Below, piece after piece: positions 1-8,199 of a stretch of 33,110 nucleotides of DNA. The position numbers were made by a program, and so were the translations under genes. How positions within the stretch are numbered: the first letter of the stretch is position 1; the number at the start of each line of letters is the position of its first letter. The DNA is from Bacillota bacterium. GTDB lineage: Bacteria; Bacillota; Limnochordia; DTU087. The stretch is taken from contig JAAYQZ010000020.1 of the NCBI GenBank assembly GCA_012519025.1, positions 1 to 33,110 of the forward strand, given 5' to 3'. The notes below the pieces were generated by a model. The model saw only the letters and a program-made list of their open reading frames with translations, was not told the origin of the DNA and made no database searches.

Positions 1-495
1 AGGACACTTTGCACACTACCGCAAAGAATCACTAATCAACTTGCCGATATGCTGGCCAAATATCATCCTATTTGGATAAACACCCACTTTAATCATCCAA
101 GAGAATTGACAGAAGAGGCAGCTCAAGCTGCCGAAAAGCTGCTGAAAGCAGGCATACCTTTGGGCAACCAAAATGTGCTGCTGAAAGGCATTAACGATGA
201 CTTTGGGATTGTGAAGACACTGCTGCACGGCCTCCTAAAGATGCGCATCAGACCCTATTACATGTATCAATGTGATCGTGTAACAGGTACTGAGCATTTT
301 TGGACACCACTTACAGTTGGGCTTGATCTTATCGATCAGCTGCAGGGTTTCACAACGGGATTTGCTGTGCCGCAGTTTATCGTAGACAGCCCCATCGGGA
401 AGATCCCTTTGCATCGAACGCGGTTGGTTGAACTTGGACACAAAACAGCTGTACTTAGAAATTACGATGGGAACACGATTACTATCCCAGTGTGA
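1..495 (+). CDS. KamA-family radical SAM aminomutase, C-terminal part
   Basis: This is the 3' part of a gene that begins before the window; the frame is open from base 1 and ends with TGA at 493-495, giving 164 codons. The protein matches the C-terminal half of lysine 2,3-aminomutase-type enzymes, which use a radical SAM cluster and PLP to move an amino group from C2 to C3. Visible landmarks are NQNVLLKGIND, RPYYMYQCD, the GTEHFWTP segment and the FAVPQFIVD strand that carries a substrate-contacting Asp in lysine 2,3-aminomutase. The PLP lysine motif, normally D-A-P-G-G-G-G-K, is shortened here to D-S-P-I-G-K, two residues fewer. The protein stops soon after the LRNYDG strand and lacks the C-terminal extension of clostridial lysine 2,3-aminomutases. 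The N-terminal CxxxCxxC cluster motif is outside the window. The substrate (lysine, glutamate or other) cannot be decided. Confidence 0.85.
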   Translation, partial: RTLCTLPQRITNQLADMLAKYHPIWINTHFNHPRELTEEAAQAAEKLLKAGIPLGNQNVLLKGINDDFGIVKTLLHGLLKMRIRPYYMYQCDRVTGTEHFWTPLTVGLDLIDQLQGFTTGFAVPQFIVDSPIGKIPLHRTRLVELGHKTAVLRNYDGNTITIPV

Positions 496-509
496 CAAAA
501 TTGGTTGGG

Positions 510-549
510 GTTACTTTCAGTGGTGCGGTGCCGCACCACTGAAAGTAAC
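510..549. repeat. Perfect 40-bp palindrome between convergent genes
   Basis: Two 19-base arms are exact reverse complements separated by only TG. The left arm is GTTACTTTCAGTGGTGCGG at 510-528 and the right arm is at 531-549. It lies between the stop of the KamA-family gene and the 3' end of rtcB, so it may act as a bidirectional terminator. No clear T-run follows on either strand, which is atypical for an intrinsic terminator. A recombination or regulator-binding site cannot be excluded. Confidence 0.85.
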
Positions 550-559
550 TGTTGTAGTC

Positions 560-1786
560 TTAACCTTTTACTACTGCCGCAGTTCGCAAGCGCAGTACCG
601 GTTCCATCAAATCAAGCTGTTGTTCAATGACTTCGTTAACATCTTTGTAGGCCCATCTCGCTTCTTCTGCCACATCCCGGCGACGACGTTTCCCTAAAGT
701 GACATTTTGGGCCTTGAGATCCTCTACTACCTCTTGTGCATCAAACCGCCTTAAGGCTTCCTTACGGCTCATAGCCCTGCCGGCTCCGTGAGAACAGCTG
801 TGAAAAGACTTGGGGTTGCCCTTTCCTTTGACAATATAGCTGTATGAACCCATTGCACCCGGTATAATTCCGTATTCATCTTGCCGTGCTCGAATCGCAC
901 CTTTGCGGTGTACCCACACATCTTTGCCGTAGTGGTTTTCCAAGGCAGCGTAGTTGTGGTGGGCATTGATTTCTATCCCAATGGGAATATCATCTATTTT
1001 AGCGTACTTACTTAGGTGTTCAAAGACTATGGTTTTGACGCGCTCCATCATGAGATGCCGATTTTCCTTAGCAAAAGCGAGGGCCATGTTCATCCATTCA
1101 ATGTAGGCCTTGCCTGTGGGAGAATCGGTAGCCAAATGAGCCAACTGCCATCGACGCGGTACCGGTGATGATTCTTTGGCATTAATATCTCTGGCAATTT
1201 TATCGAAGGCGCGGCAAATCTGAAGCCCAAGGTTCCTCGAGCCGGAGTGCACCATTATGCCAAGCTTACCTTCATCGTCAGTCTGTAGTTCTATAAAGTG
1301 ATTGCCTCCGCCCAGTGTCCCCAATTGATAGTAGCCTCTTTCGATTTCTTTTTCCAAAGCCGCCATACGGGGGTTTGTCGGTGGTCGAAAGTCATCCAAT
1401 ATAGCTGATTTTTGAGGCGTCTTTTGGTGATTAAAACCGGTGGGAACAGCGCGCATAATGTCGCCGACAATCCTATCCACAAGCTTGCCACTGCCGGTAT
1501 CGACTTCGTTCAATACACTGGCCGGAACGTCTGTATGAATAAAGGCAATACCACAGCCGATGTCATTGCCGACCGCATTGGGGATAATCTGGTTCTCCGC
1601 GGCCAACACTCCCCCAATGGGCATACCGTAGCCCATGTGGCAATCGGGCAACAGCACGATATGGCGGAGCGCAAAAGGCAAATTAGATAAATTCACCGCT
1701 TGCTCCATACAAGCACTATCGAGATCGGATCTATCCGGAAGCCACACTTTAATTGGTTTATTACCTGCATCACGCAGTACAAACAA
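560..1786 (-). CDS. rtcB: RtcB-type RNA ligase
   Basis: This is RtcB, the GTP- and Mn2+-dependent ligase that joins RNA 2',3'-cyclic phosphate or 3'-phosphate ends to 5'-OH ends, in tRNA or RNA repair in the cytoplasm. The whole 408-aa protein is present. Diagnostic motifs in order are LPDCHMGYGMPIGGV, NDIGCG (metal-binding Asp and Cys), LGTLGGGNHFIE, VHSGSRNLG, EINAHHNYA, HRKGAIRA, IPGAMGS and SHGAGR at about 332-337, which holds the His that is guanylylated. No key residue is missing. The start is TTG at 1786; AGGAGGTG at 1795-1802 lies eight bases upstream and no ATG is better placed. The gene is alone: the upstream operon ends in a terminator at 1851-1879. No rtcA or archease gene is in the window. 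Confidence 0.97.
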   Translation of the reverse strand: MFVLRDAGNKPIKVWLPDRSDLDSACMEQAVNLSNLPFALRHIVLLPDCHMGYGMPIGGVLAAENQIIPNAVGNDIGCGIAFIHTDVPASVLNEVDTGSGKLVDRIVGDIMRAVPTGFNHQKTPQKSAILDDFRPPTNPRMAALEKEIERGYYQLGTLGGGNHFIELQTDDEGKLGIMVHSGSRNLGLQICRAFDKIARDINAKESSPVPRRWQLAHLATDSPTGKAYIEWMNMALAFAKENRHLMMERVKTIVFEHLSKYAKIDDIPIGIEINAHHNYAALENHYGKDVWVHRKGAIRARQDEYGIIPGAMGSYSYIVKGKGNPKSFHSCSHGAGRAMSRKEALRRFDAQEVVEDLKAQNVTLGKRRRRDVAEEARWAYKDVNEVIEQQLDLMEPVLRLRTAAVVKG

Positions 1787-1850
1787 TCACAAAACACCTC
1801 CTGGTGCAGTTAGGATGTTTCCACGACAGAAGTTCATCGGTTCATGGAGT

Positions 1851-1879
1851 CAAACAAAAGCCGGGACTAAAACCCGACT
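1851..1879 (-). terminator. Intrinsic terminator of the M55 peptidase operon
   Basis: Read on the minus strand, AGTCGGG-TTTTAG-TCCCGGCT forms a seven-pair stem with one G-U pair, followed by TTTTGTTTG. It lies downstream of the M55 gene and upstream of rtcB, so it should separate the two transcripts. Confidence 0.65.
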
Positions 1880-2039
1880 GATGTTGATTGACAGTTGAGA
1901 TCCCAACTCCCAATAAAAGAATGCAAATTTGCAGTTCATCTTGTCCATGGAAATGGTTGCCGCCAAGATAATTCAGACGGCCTGCTTGAAAATAAACCTG
2001 GAGTAACCATGAATTTGGGGGCAAAATTCTATTTCACTG

Positions 2040-2825
2040 TCAAGACAGCCATGCGTTTATATCGCCAAACTCCCTTTTAACAGTATATGGATCTATCCTT
2101 GTCCATCTTTTATGGGATCTGGCTGTTTGCTCGGCACCCTCTAAACGTTTGTAGCGGACCTCCACTGTGACGGGCTCATTGAAGCAAAAGGGTTCCATTT
2201 GATCTAGGTTGGCCAAAGCCGCCTGAACTCCTTCTGTGATTTCATTTAATACCCGCAGTGGGTGTTTACTAATGGCCAGATTGCGTCCCAATCCTCTTTT
2301 AGTAACCACGGTCTTTGCCCATGGAGTAAAACGGCCAATTTCCGCAATCCCCTTCTCGTCACTGGCCGCAAAGATCAGCGGCACGTCCAAGGCACCGGCA
2401 ACAGCACTATCGATAGCCATTTCCCCAACTTCCACCCCATTGACTTTCACATATTGGTAGCTGACAGAGCTAAAAGTATGGGCCAAAACACCATCGGCAG
2501 TGTTATCCATGGCGTGGTATCCAATGAACAAAACACCTGTAAAAGAGCTATCTAATCCGGGCCAGCGCCGATCACCACCTACGCCTATGGCAAAGTCGCA
2601 GCGTCTATCGATATCCTCATAAGCAAGATTTAGGCTCGAGCCGTGATTATCCCAAACAATAACCTGCTTTGCCCCTCCGGCGAACAAAGCAGCAGCCGCG
2701 GCGTTTACTTCTCTGACCGCTTGTTTTTTGGCAAATTCGAAATCCGGAGAATCTGTAAGTGTCCGATCCGGTGCACCTACAACACATGCCACTCCCTCAA
2801 GATCCACTCCAATAATGAATTTCAT
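2040..2825 (-). CDS. M55-family D-aminopeptidase (DppA-like)
   Basis: The 261-aa protein belongs to the M55 zinc peptidases, whose characterised member DppA of Bacillus subtilis releases N-terminal D-amino acids from small peptides. Metal and catalytic positions are all visible: D8 and E10 in GVDLEGVA, H61 in WDNHGSS, H104 in GYHAMD, H116 in LAHTFSS and E135 in VEVGEMA. This matches the known DppA set (D8, E10, H60, H104, H115, E133) closely. There is no signal peptide, so it should be cytoplasmic. Start ATG at 2825 is preceded by GGAGG seven bases away. It is the second gene of an operon, 50 bases behind a TIM-barrel isomerase, and is followed by a terminator. A role in recycling peptidoglycan-derived D-amino acid peptides is inference from the family. 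Confidence 0.9.
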   Translation of the reverse strand: MKFIIGVDLEGVACVVGAPDRTLTDSPDFEFAKKQAVREVNAAAAALFAGGAKQVIVWDNHGSSLNLAYEDIDRRCDFAIGVGGDRRWPGLDSSFTGVLFIGYHAMDNTADGVLAHTFSSVSYQYVKVNGVEVGEMAIDSAVAGALDVPLIFAASDEKGIAEIGRFTPWAKTVVTKRGLGRNLAISKHPLRVLNEITEGVQAALANLDQMEPFCFNEPVTVEVRYKRLEGAEQTARSHKRWTRIDPYTVKREFGDINAWLS

Positions 2826-2875
2826 ATTGAACCTCCGCGCGGGTTAAATCCCTAAGTTCCCAACTGCAGTCAAAC

Positions 2876-3682
2876 TTAACTGAGGTGCTCGCGAAGCCAT
2901 CTCAACCCTTTTCGGAATCCTTCCCCAGAAGTAGTCTTTCCCTCATATTCCACACACCAAACCCCTTGGTAGTTGACCTTCTGGAGGCATTCTACAGCCC
3001 ATTTAAGATCAATTTCTCCCTCTCCCAAGACTGTGCCCTCGTAATCACGAAAACTGTTGCGTCCGTCTTTCATATGTACGTGCAGCACATATGGAGCAAT
3101 CTCAGCATAAAACCCATTCACCGTTTCCAAAGAATGACCGGCCCATCTGTAATTCATAGTATCCAAGTTTGCTCCCATACTTTCCGATTCTACAGCTTCA
3201 AACAGGGCGATTTGTACAGCGGCATCATTGGTCACAATACCATGGTTGTCTAAGGCGAGCAGAAATCCTTCCTTTTCGATGAAGTCGCGGCACCGCTTAA
3301 ACCCTTCCACCATGAGGTCCATCCACTGTTCTTGGGCAACTCCCTCTTTTGGCCAACCACCATCCACTCGCAGAATGTTGGTATCCACGATTTTAGCAAG
3401 CTCTCCCACTTGCTGTAGGCGTTCCACTTGCAATGCCATCTCCTTAGAATCAGCAACAAGAAAATCATTTTGAGCCGCCAAGGCAGATACCTTCAAGCCC
3501 AGCTTATCCATATCAACTTTAATTCCGTGACTGTGCTGTTTGGCTTCATCGAAACCCATGTCTTTTGGCCAAAGATCCTGAGCCATTATCTCCATATATT
3601 CAAATCCCGTTTCAGCAGCGAACTTCATAAACTCCTGGAAATTGCCTTTAAAGTTGTAATGTACCACACCGAATTTAGCCAC
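2876..3682 (-). CDS. Sugar phosphate isomerase/epimerase-type TIM barrel protein (1)
   Basis: The 268-aa protein has the xylose isomerase-like TIM-barrel fold (AP_endonuc_2 superfamily), used by sugar epimerases, inosose dehydratases and hydroxypyruvate isomerase. The usual metal-site segments are seen in order: LALDNHG, ANLDTMNY, HVHMKDG and WCVEYEG. The first position carries Asp where many relatives have Glu. GTG at 3682 is chosen as start because AAAGGGG lies seven bases upstream and the protein then begins VAKFGVVHYN; a longer reading frame to 3784 adds 34 residues unlike the family. It is the first gene of a two-gene operon with the M55 peptidase and is divergent from the gene at 3870 across 188 bases. 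Substrate unknown. Confidence 0.85.
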   Translation of the reverse strand: MAKFGVVHYNFKGNFQEFMKFAAETGFEYMEIMAQDLWPKDMGFDEAKQHSHGIKVDMDKLGLKVSALAAQNDFLVADSKEMALQVERLQQVGELAKIVDTNILRVDGGWPKEGVAQEQWMDLMVEGFKRCRDFIEKEGFLLALDNHGIVTNDAAVQIALFEAVESESMGANLDTMNYRWAGHSLETVNGFYAEIAPYVLHVHMKDGRNSFRDYEGTVLGEGEIDLKWAVECLQKVNYQGVWCVEYEGKTTSGEGFRKGLRWLREHLS

Positions 3683-3869
3683 AGCTAATCCCCTTTCTGT
3701 CTTTGTGTTCGATTCTGATACTTCGCCATGGATCTGGAGTACCTTTTTGGTGTATTTCATTGTGCGAAACTGCTGTGACTCCAATTGCCGTCATTTATCG
3801 CGGAGAAGGAAATATGAGACTCAACCGGAACATTTCATCAAATCATAGACTAGAAAGAGAGGCAAAGCA

Positions 3870-5009
3870 TTGAAAATCTGGCTTTTCAATCCGCCTGTAG
3901 ATGCAAATAGTGCAGGGATCCTAAGGAATTTGGGCGTAGAGACCATAGTAACCAGTGGTGACAGTACAGATGCGGCACACCAAGGTGCCCTATATCGCTT
4001 ATTTACCCATTACTCCATGGTACATGCCTTTACCATGACAGAACATGAAGAAGATGGAACCATCAATGTTTTTGGCGAGTCCATCAATTGGTTTAATTCA
4101 GGCTGTCCCAATTCCCCTCGTATTCGGGCCAATTTCTATACCAAAATGGAGCAGCTTCTGTCCCAACCTGTGCAGGGGGTCTTCCTTGATGGCATTCGCT
4201 TTTCTTCTCCTGCTTCATCAACCCATCCCACAGGTTTCTTTGACTGTTTTTGCCCCCGCTGTCAACAGGATATGGCAAACCGGGGGTATGAGTTCAAAAC
4301 CATCCAAGAAGATGTGCGTGCCATTCTTGCAATGTTCACCTTAGGCGATACTGCCCTGGGTCTGTTGAACTCCCTGCGCTCACCGTCAGGGTGGATGAGT
4401 CTTTTTGCGGCATATCCCGGTTACAGCTCATGGCTTAGATACAGGACAGAATGTATTACAGACTTTATGCAAGAGATCGCTGCCTGGATGAAAGTAAAAT
4501 ACCCTCACAAACAGCTTGCCGCTTTTCTTTTTCAACCGACCCTCAGCAGTTTTGTCGGCCAGGATTATCGGAAATTGGCACCTTACCTGGATGTAATATC
4601 ACCTATGATCTACCGCAATTACAGCCAGCGGCCGGGTCCGGCAACAATTAATCAAGAAGTCAGCACCCTCGCCCGACTGGTTCACAATGCGAGCAAAGTG
4701 CCTTATGCTGAATGCCTCAGTGAGCTGGTGCACATTTTCGGACTAGACATCGATGGGGAAATACCCCAAGATCCCCAAGAAACATTATCTGTTTCCACAA
4801 GCCATGTTGTGGCGGAAGTGCTGTCTGCTGTAGCCCTAGTCAAGCACCCTGACAAGGTAGTCCCTATTGTCTGGGCCGGTGATCCTGACCTTAAGAACAC
4901 CTTATCTTTGCTTGCGCAAACCGGTGCAAAAAACTGCATCCTGTTCACATATGACGCGGGCACGACTGCCCACGGCCAAAGATTCCATGAAATCATACAA
5001 AATATATAA
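3870..5009 (+). CDS. Glycosidase-like TIM-barrel protein with CxCxxC signature
   Basis: The 379-aa protein resembles the 'hypothetical glycosyl hydrolase' TIM-barrel families rather than any well-characterised enzyme. The segment GVFLDGIRFSSPA is typical of a barrel strand bearing an acidic active-site residue. It is followed by FDCFCPRCQQDM, a C-x-C-x-x-C signature also found at the matching place in the neighbouring protein at 6095. Later segments (YLDVISPMIYRNY, VPIVWAGDPD, GAKNCILFTYDAG) look like further barrel strands. No signal peptide, so probably cytoplasmic. Start TTG at 3870 follows GAGAGG by seven bases. It is flanked by isomerase genes on the opposite strand on both sides, with 14 bases to the convergent one. 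Glycosidase activity is inference; substrate unknown. Confidence 0.65.
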   Translation: MKIWLFNPPVDANSAGILRNLGVETIVTSGDSTDAAHQGALYRLFTHYSMVHAFTMTEHEEDGTINVFGESINWFNSGCPNSPRIRANFYTKMEQLLSQPVQGVFLDGIRFSSPASSTHPTGFFDCFCPRCQQDMANRGYEFKTIQEDVRAILAMFTLGDTALGLLNSLRSPSGWMSLFAAYPGYSSWLRYRTECITDFMQEIAAWMKVKYPHKQLAAFLFQPTLSSFVGQDYRKLAPYLDVISPMIYRNYSQRPGPATINQEVSTLARLVHNASKVPYAECLSELVHIFGLDIDGEIPQDPQETLSVSTSHVVAEVLSAVALVKHPDKVVPIVWAGDPDLKNTLSLLAQTGAKNCILFTYDAGTTAHGQRFHEIIQNI

Positions 5010-5023
5010 CCGAAACACCATAC

Positions 5024-5857
5024 CTACAGCACGGCTAACCATTGATAAAGGGCCTCTTTGGCTAGTTGGACTTCACTTTCCCAGACCCGATCAGCCAATT
5101 CGCACTCAATACATAACACACCACTGTAACCAAGCTGTCTTAATTTACCGAGCAGTACAGGAAAATCGACACTGCCCTTCCCTACTGGCTTTTCCTGGCC
5201 CAATTCACGTCCATCGGTGGGGTAACTGCCGTCTTTAATATGCACTCCTTTGATGTACTTGCCAAATACATCTAATGCATCAACGGGGTTGCCCTTACCG
5301 TAAAGGATGAGATTAGCCGGATCGAGATTAATGCCTACATTGGGAAGGCCAATATCTTCAATCGTTCTCAGGAGGGTAACCGGTGTTTCCTGCCCTGTTT
5401 CAAATAGAAAATCCTGGCCGTTTGCCCGGCAATGGTCGGCAATATCTTGCAGGACCGGGATCAGTTCTTTGTACAAAGGATCTTTCATATTCTCCGGCAC
5501 AAACCCCAAATGGGTGATAATGCGCTTGATACCTAGTTTCTTAGCAAAATCGGACCCTGCCTTAAGCACCTGTGCTCTTTCTTGCCGCAAATTGCGGGGC
5601 ACTAAACCAATCGTCTCAGGCCCTTCCGCAAAGTCCCACACAACTCGACCGGGCCAACCAGCCCAAAGCCCGTCTACATTCACCCCGTATGTTCTGCAGT
5701 CTTTTTTGAGCGAGGCGGCGGCGGCCTCGGTGTAATATGCCGGATCGTAGACCGAAATTTGGCAATGGCGAAATCCCAATTTGTTAACGCGCCTGATAAC
5801 ATGTTCGCCCTCATCTTCCCACTTCACTACAACACCTAATTCCATCTTTCGAGCCAC
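5024..5857 (-). CDS. Sugar phosphate isomerase/epimerase-type TIM barrel protein (2)
   Basis: The 277-aa protein is a second xylose isomerase-like TIM barrel. Metal-site segments are FLFETGQETP, GINLDPANL, KGVHIKDGSYP and LCIECE, giving the family's Glu, Asp, His and Glu in the expected order. GTG at 5857 is the best start, with AGAGGAGG six bases upstream; the frame is open to 5989, but those extra 44 residues precede a strong ribosome binding site and look non-coding. It is convergent with the gene at 3870 and divergent from the glycosidase-like gene at 6095 (237 bases apart). Likely role: epimerisation or isomerisation of a sugar or sugar acid. Substrate not predictable. Confidence 0.85.
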   Translation of the reverse strand: MARKMELGVVVKWEDEGEHVIRRVNKLGFRHCQISVYDPAYYTEAAAASLKKDCRTYGVNVDGLWAGWPGRVVWDFAEGPETIGLVPRNLRQERAQVLKAGSDFAKKLGIKRIITHLGFVPENMKDPLYKELIPVLQDIADHCRANGQDFLFETGQETPVTLLRTIEDIGLPNVGINLDPANLILYGKGNPVDALDVFGKYIKGVHIKDGSYPTDGRELGQEKPVGKGSVDFPVLLGKLRQLGYSGVLCIECELADRVWESEVQLAKEALYQWLAVL

Positions 5858-6094
5858 TGTGCAGCCTCCTCTTTTCAGTGAGCAAACCAACTTGACTGTT
5901 AGATATATACAGAATGCAGGAACATCACCTGTGGTTACTGAATTCCCTTTACGAAACCAAATGTTGGACATCTCTTTCTTTTGCAACAATTCAACAATGA
6001 TACAGTTATTCTGGTTCCAGGTGCAGTTTCCCTACCAATTACCGGCATGTGCTTGCTTTTAGGGCAGCACCCTTATTTGAAAGGAGTGGTTTAT

Positions 6095-8122
6095 GTGGCA
6101 GCCGAAGCCCGTTTTCGACAAATACATCTGGACTTCCATACTAGTGAACACATTCCAAGGGTGGGAGAAAAATTTGATCCTCAAAACTTTGCTAGTACTT
6201 TACATAAAGCGCGGGTGGACTCGATCACCTGCTTTGCCCGCTGTCATCACGGCTGGATGTATTATGACTCAGCAGCATTTCCGAAAAGGATCCACCCACA
6301 CTTACACAGGGTCAATTTGCTAAAAGAACAAGTCGAAGCCTGTCATCGACTGGGAATTCGGGCACCTATTTATACAACTGTACAGTGGGATCATTATACC
6401 GCCGTAAGACATCCTGAATGGCGGGTAGTAGGGCCTGAGGGAGAACTGGTCGGCACCAAACCTTATGAGGCCGGATTTTACCAAGAGATTTGTATAAACA
6501 CCCCCTATCGGGATTTTCTCAAAAATCATGTCCAAGAAATGCTGGAGACACTGCCTGTAGATGGGTTTTTCTTTGATATTGTGCGGCCGCAGGACTGTTC
6601 TTGTTGGTACTGCCGCAGGGGTATGATAGCAGAAGGCTTGGAACCAACTAATCGTCAAGATCGCTTGCACTACAACAAAAAAATACTTGATGGTTTTAAA
6701 TTGGAGTTGTCCAATTTGGTGAGGACACATAATCCCGATGCCACCATCTTTTATAATGCCGGCCACATCGGGCCTTCTGTGCGGGAATCACAGACAGCTT
6801 ACTCCCATTTTGAGTTGGAGTCATTGCCCAGCGGTGGATGGGGTTATATGCATTTCCCGCTGACAGTACGCTACGCCCGCAATCTCGGCATAGACTGTGT
6901 ATCCCATACTGGTAAGTTTCACACCAGTTGGGGTGATTTTCATTCCTTCAAACGAAAAGCTGCTTTGGAATTTGAATGTTTTCGCATGCTTGCCCTCAAT
7001 TCAAAATGTGAGATCGGTGACCAGCTGCACCCCAGTGGGGAAATTGATCCGTATGTATATCAATTGATTGGTTCCGTATACAAACAAGTGGAGCAAAAGG
7101 AACCTTGGTGCCGCAGTGCACAAGCGGTTTCAGAGATTGGGCTCTTCACCACCGAAGAATTTACCGATGAGAGGGTGCCGGAAGCAACTGCAGGGGCAGT
7201 ACAGATGCTGCAAGAAGCAGCATATCAATTTGAAGTTCTAGATACAGCAAGTGACTTCAGCAAATACCCACTCTTGATTCTGCCGGACGGCATCACCGTT
7301 GATTCTGAGTTTGCATTGCGGTTGGATGACTATGTCGCTAAAGGAGGTAAGCTCATAGCAACAGGACGCTCTGGCCTAGATCCCGCCGGTACAGCCTTTG
7401 TGGCGAACCTCGGCATTGAGCTTGCAGAAAAGCCGATTCTGGCAGCAGACGGTCTTCCTGTCGGCGGCAGAGATGTTGGGGGAAATTTTAAGTACGTAGA
7501 TTACATTTTGCCAACGAAAAGCATAGGCAAAGGGCTGCCCCCAACAGAGCATGCCATGTATATAAAAGCAGTGGAGATTAACGCAAAACCCGGCGCCCAA
7601 GTCCTGGCGCAGGTGGTGGCAAGCTATTTTGACAGGACTTGGAGACATTTTTGCTCACACAGACAAACACCGTCCTCAGGCCGAGTAACACAACCGGCTG
7701 TAGTAAAATGGAGAAATACTATCTACTTTGCTCATCCGATCTTTACTATATACAATCAAAATGCACCATATTGGTGTAAGGCACTGATGCTGGACGCCGT
7801 TAAGCTGTTGTTGGGCGAGCCAATTTTACAGCACGACGGGCCTTCCACAGTGTTAGCAACTGTGAATGAACAAACCAACAAACAGCGTTTGGTGGTGCAC
7901 TTACTTCACTATATACCAGAAAGGCGGAGCCGGGAAATTGATATCATCGAGGATGTGATTCCCTTACATGAGTTATCGGTATCGCTCAATATTGACCGCC
8001 CTGTCAAAACCATCACTTTAGTACCTGAACTTAAAACCCTGCCCTTTCGGCGTGAAAATGGCAGGCTGAATTTTGTAGTGCCGAAACTTTCGGGGCATCA
8101 AATGGTGGAAGTAGCCTTTTAG
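6095..8122 (+). CDS. GHL6-like glycosidase with beta-galactosidase trimerisation-type domain
   Basis: The 675-aa protein has an N-terminal TIM barrel of the 'hypothetical glycosyl hydrolase 6' type: FRQIHLDFHTSEHIPRVG near the start, then ITCFARCHHGWMYYDS and the barrel strand VDGFFFDIVRPQDCSCWYCRRGM. The last contains the C-x-C-x-x-C signature shared with the protein at 3870. From about residue 370 it resembles a class-I glutamine amidotransferase-like beta-galactosidase trimerisation domain (YPLLILPDGITVDSEF, YVAKGGKLIATGRSG), and it ends in a beta-rich domain. The start is GTG at 6095 with GGAG eight bases upstream; an ATG two bases earlier is out of frame. No signal peptide. A hairpin at 8141-8176 follows. 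Substrate unknown; such proteins are often labelled alpha-amylase-like or beta-galactosidase-like. Confidence 0.8.
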   Translation: MAAEARFRQIHLDFHTSEHIPRVGEKFDPQNFASTLHKARVDSITCFARCHHGWMYYDSAAFPKRIHPHLHRVNLLKEQVEACHRLGIRAPIYTTVQWDHYTAVRHPEWRVVGPEGELVGTKPYEAGFYQEICINTPYRDFLKNHVQEMLETLPVDGFFFDIVRPQDCSCWYCRRGMIAEGLEPTNRQDRLHYNKKILDGFKLELSNLVRTHNPDATIFYNAGHIGPSVRESQTAYSHFELESLPSGGWGYMHFPLTVRYARNLGIDCVSHTGKFHTSWGDFHSFKRKAALEFECFRMLALNSKCEIGDQLHPSGEIDPYVYQLIGSVYKQVEQKEPWCRSAQAVSEIGLFTTEEFTDERVPEATAGAVQMLQEAAYQFEVLDTASDFSKYPLLILPDGITVDSEFALRLDDYVAKGGKLIATGRSGLDPAGTAFVANLGIELAEKPILAADGLPVGGRDVGGNFKYVDYILPTKSIGKGLPPTEHAMYIKAVEINAKPGAQVLAQVVASYFDRTWRHFCSHRQTPSSGRVTQPAVVKWRNTIYFAHPIFTIYNQNAPYWCKALMLDAVKLLLGEPILQHDGPSTVLATVNEQTNKQRLVVHLLHYIPERRSREIDIIEDVIPLHELSVSLNIDRPVKTITLVPELKTLPFRRENGRLNFVVPKLSGHQMVEVAF

Positions 8123-8140
8123 GTCACCCTTAATCAGCAT

Positions 8141-8176
8141 AAAAAAATGCCGCCGGGTATTTAAACCGGTGGCATT
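8141..8176. terminator. Bidirectional intrinsic terminator
   Basis: AATGCCGCCGG (8146-8156) pairs with CCGGTGGCATT (8166-8176), an 11-pair stem with one G-U pair and a nine-base loop. On the minus strand the stem is followed by seven T's, ideal for ending the isomerase gene at 8200-8982; on the plus strand a weaker CATACTTTCT follows for the gene ending at 8122. Confidence 0.85.
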
Positions 8177-8199
8177 CATACTTTCTATGAGCCCTACCT

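Noticed and set aside
428-697. Plus-strand open frame spanning the 40-bp palindrome
   Set aside because: It begins inside the KamA-family gene, crosses the palindrome and ends antisense to rtcB, with Cys-rich random composition.
1922-1933. TGCAAATTTGCA 12-bp palindrome between rtcB and the M55 gene
   Set aside because: AT-rich and short; expected by chance at this length, with no promoter nearby to make it an operator.
1842-2024. Minus-strand open frame of 60 codons after the M55 gene
   Set aside because: It runs through the terminator hairpin, shows no ribosome site and resembles no protein.
3683-3869. Promoter pair in the divergent region of the first isomerase and glycosidase-like genes
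   Set aside because: Only weak boxes such as TTGGAG with AATGAA were found; none good enough to call.
6093-6323. ATG at 6093 as start of the glycosidase-like gene
   Set aside because: It is in another frame that stops at 6323; GTG at 6095 is in the frame of the conserved protein and shares the same ribosome site.
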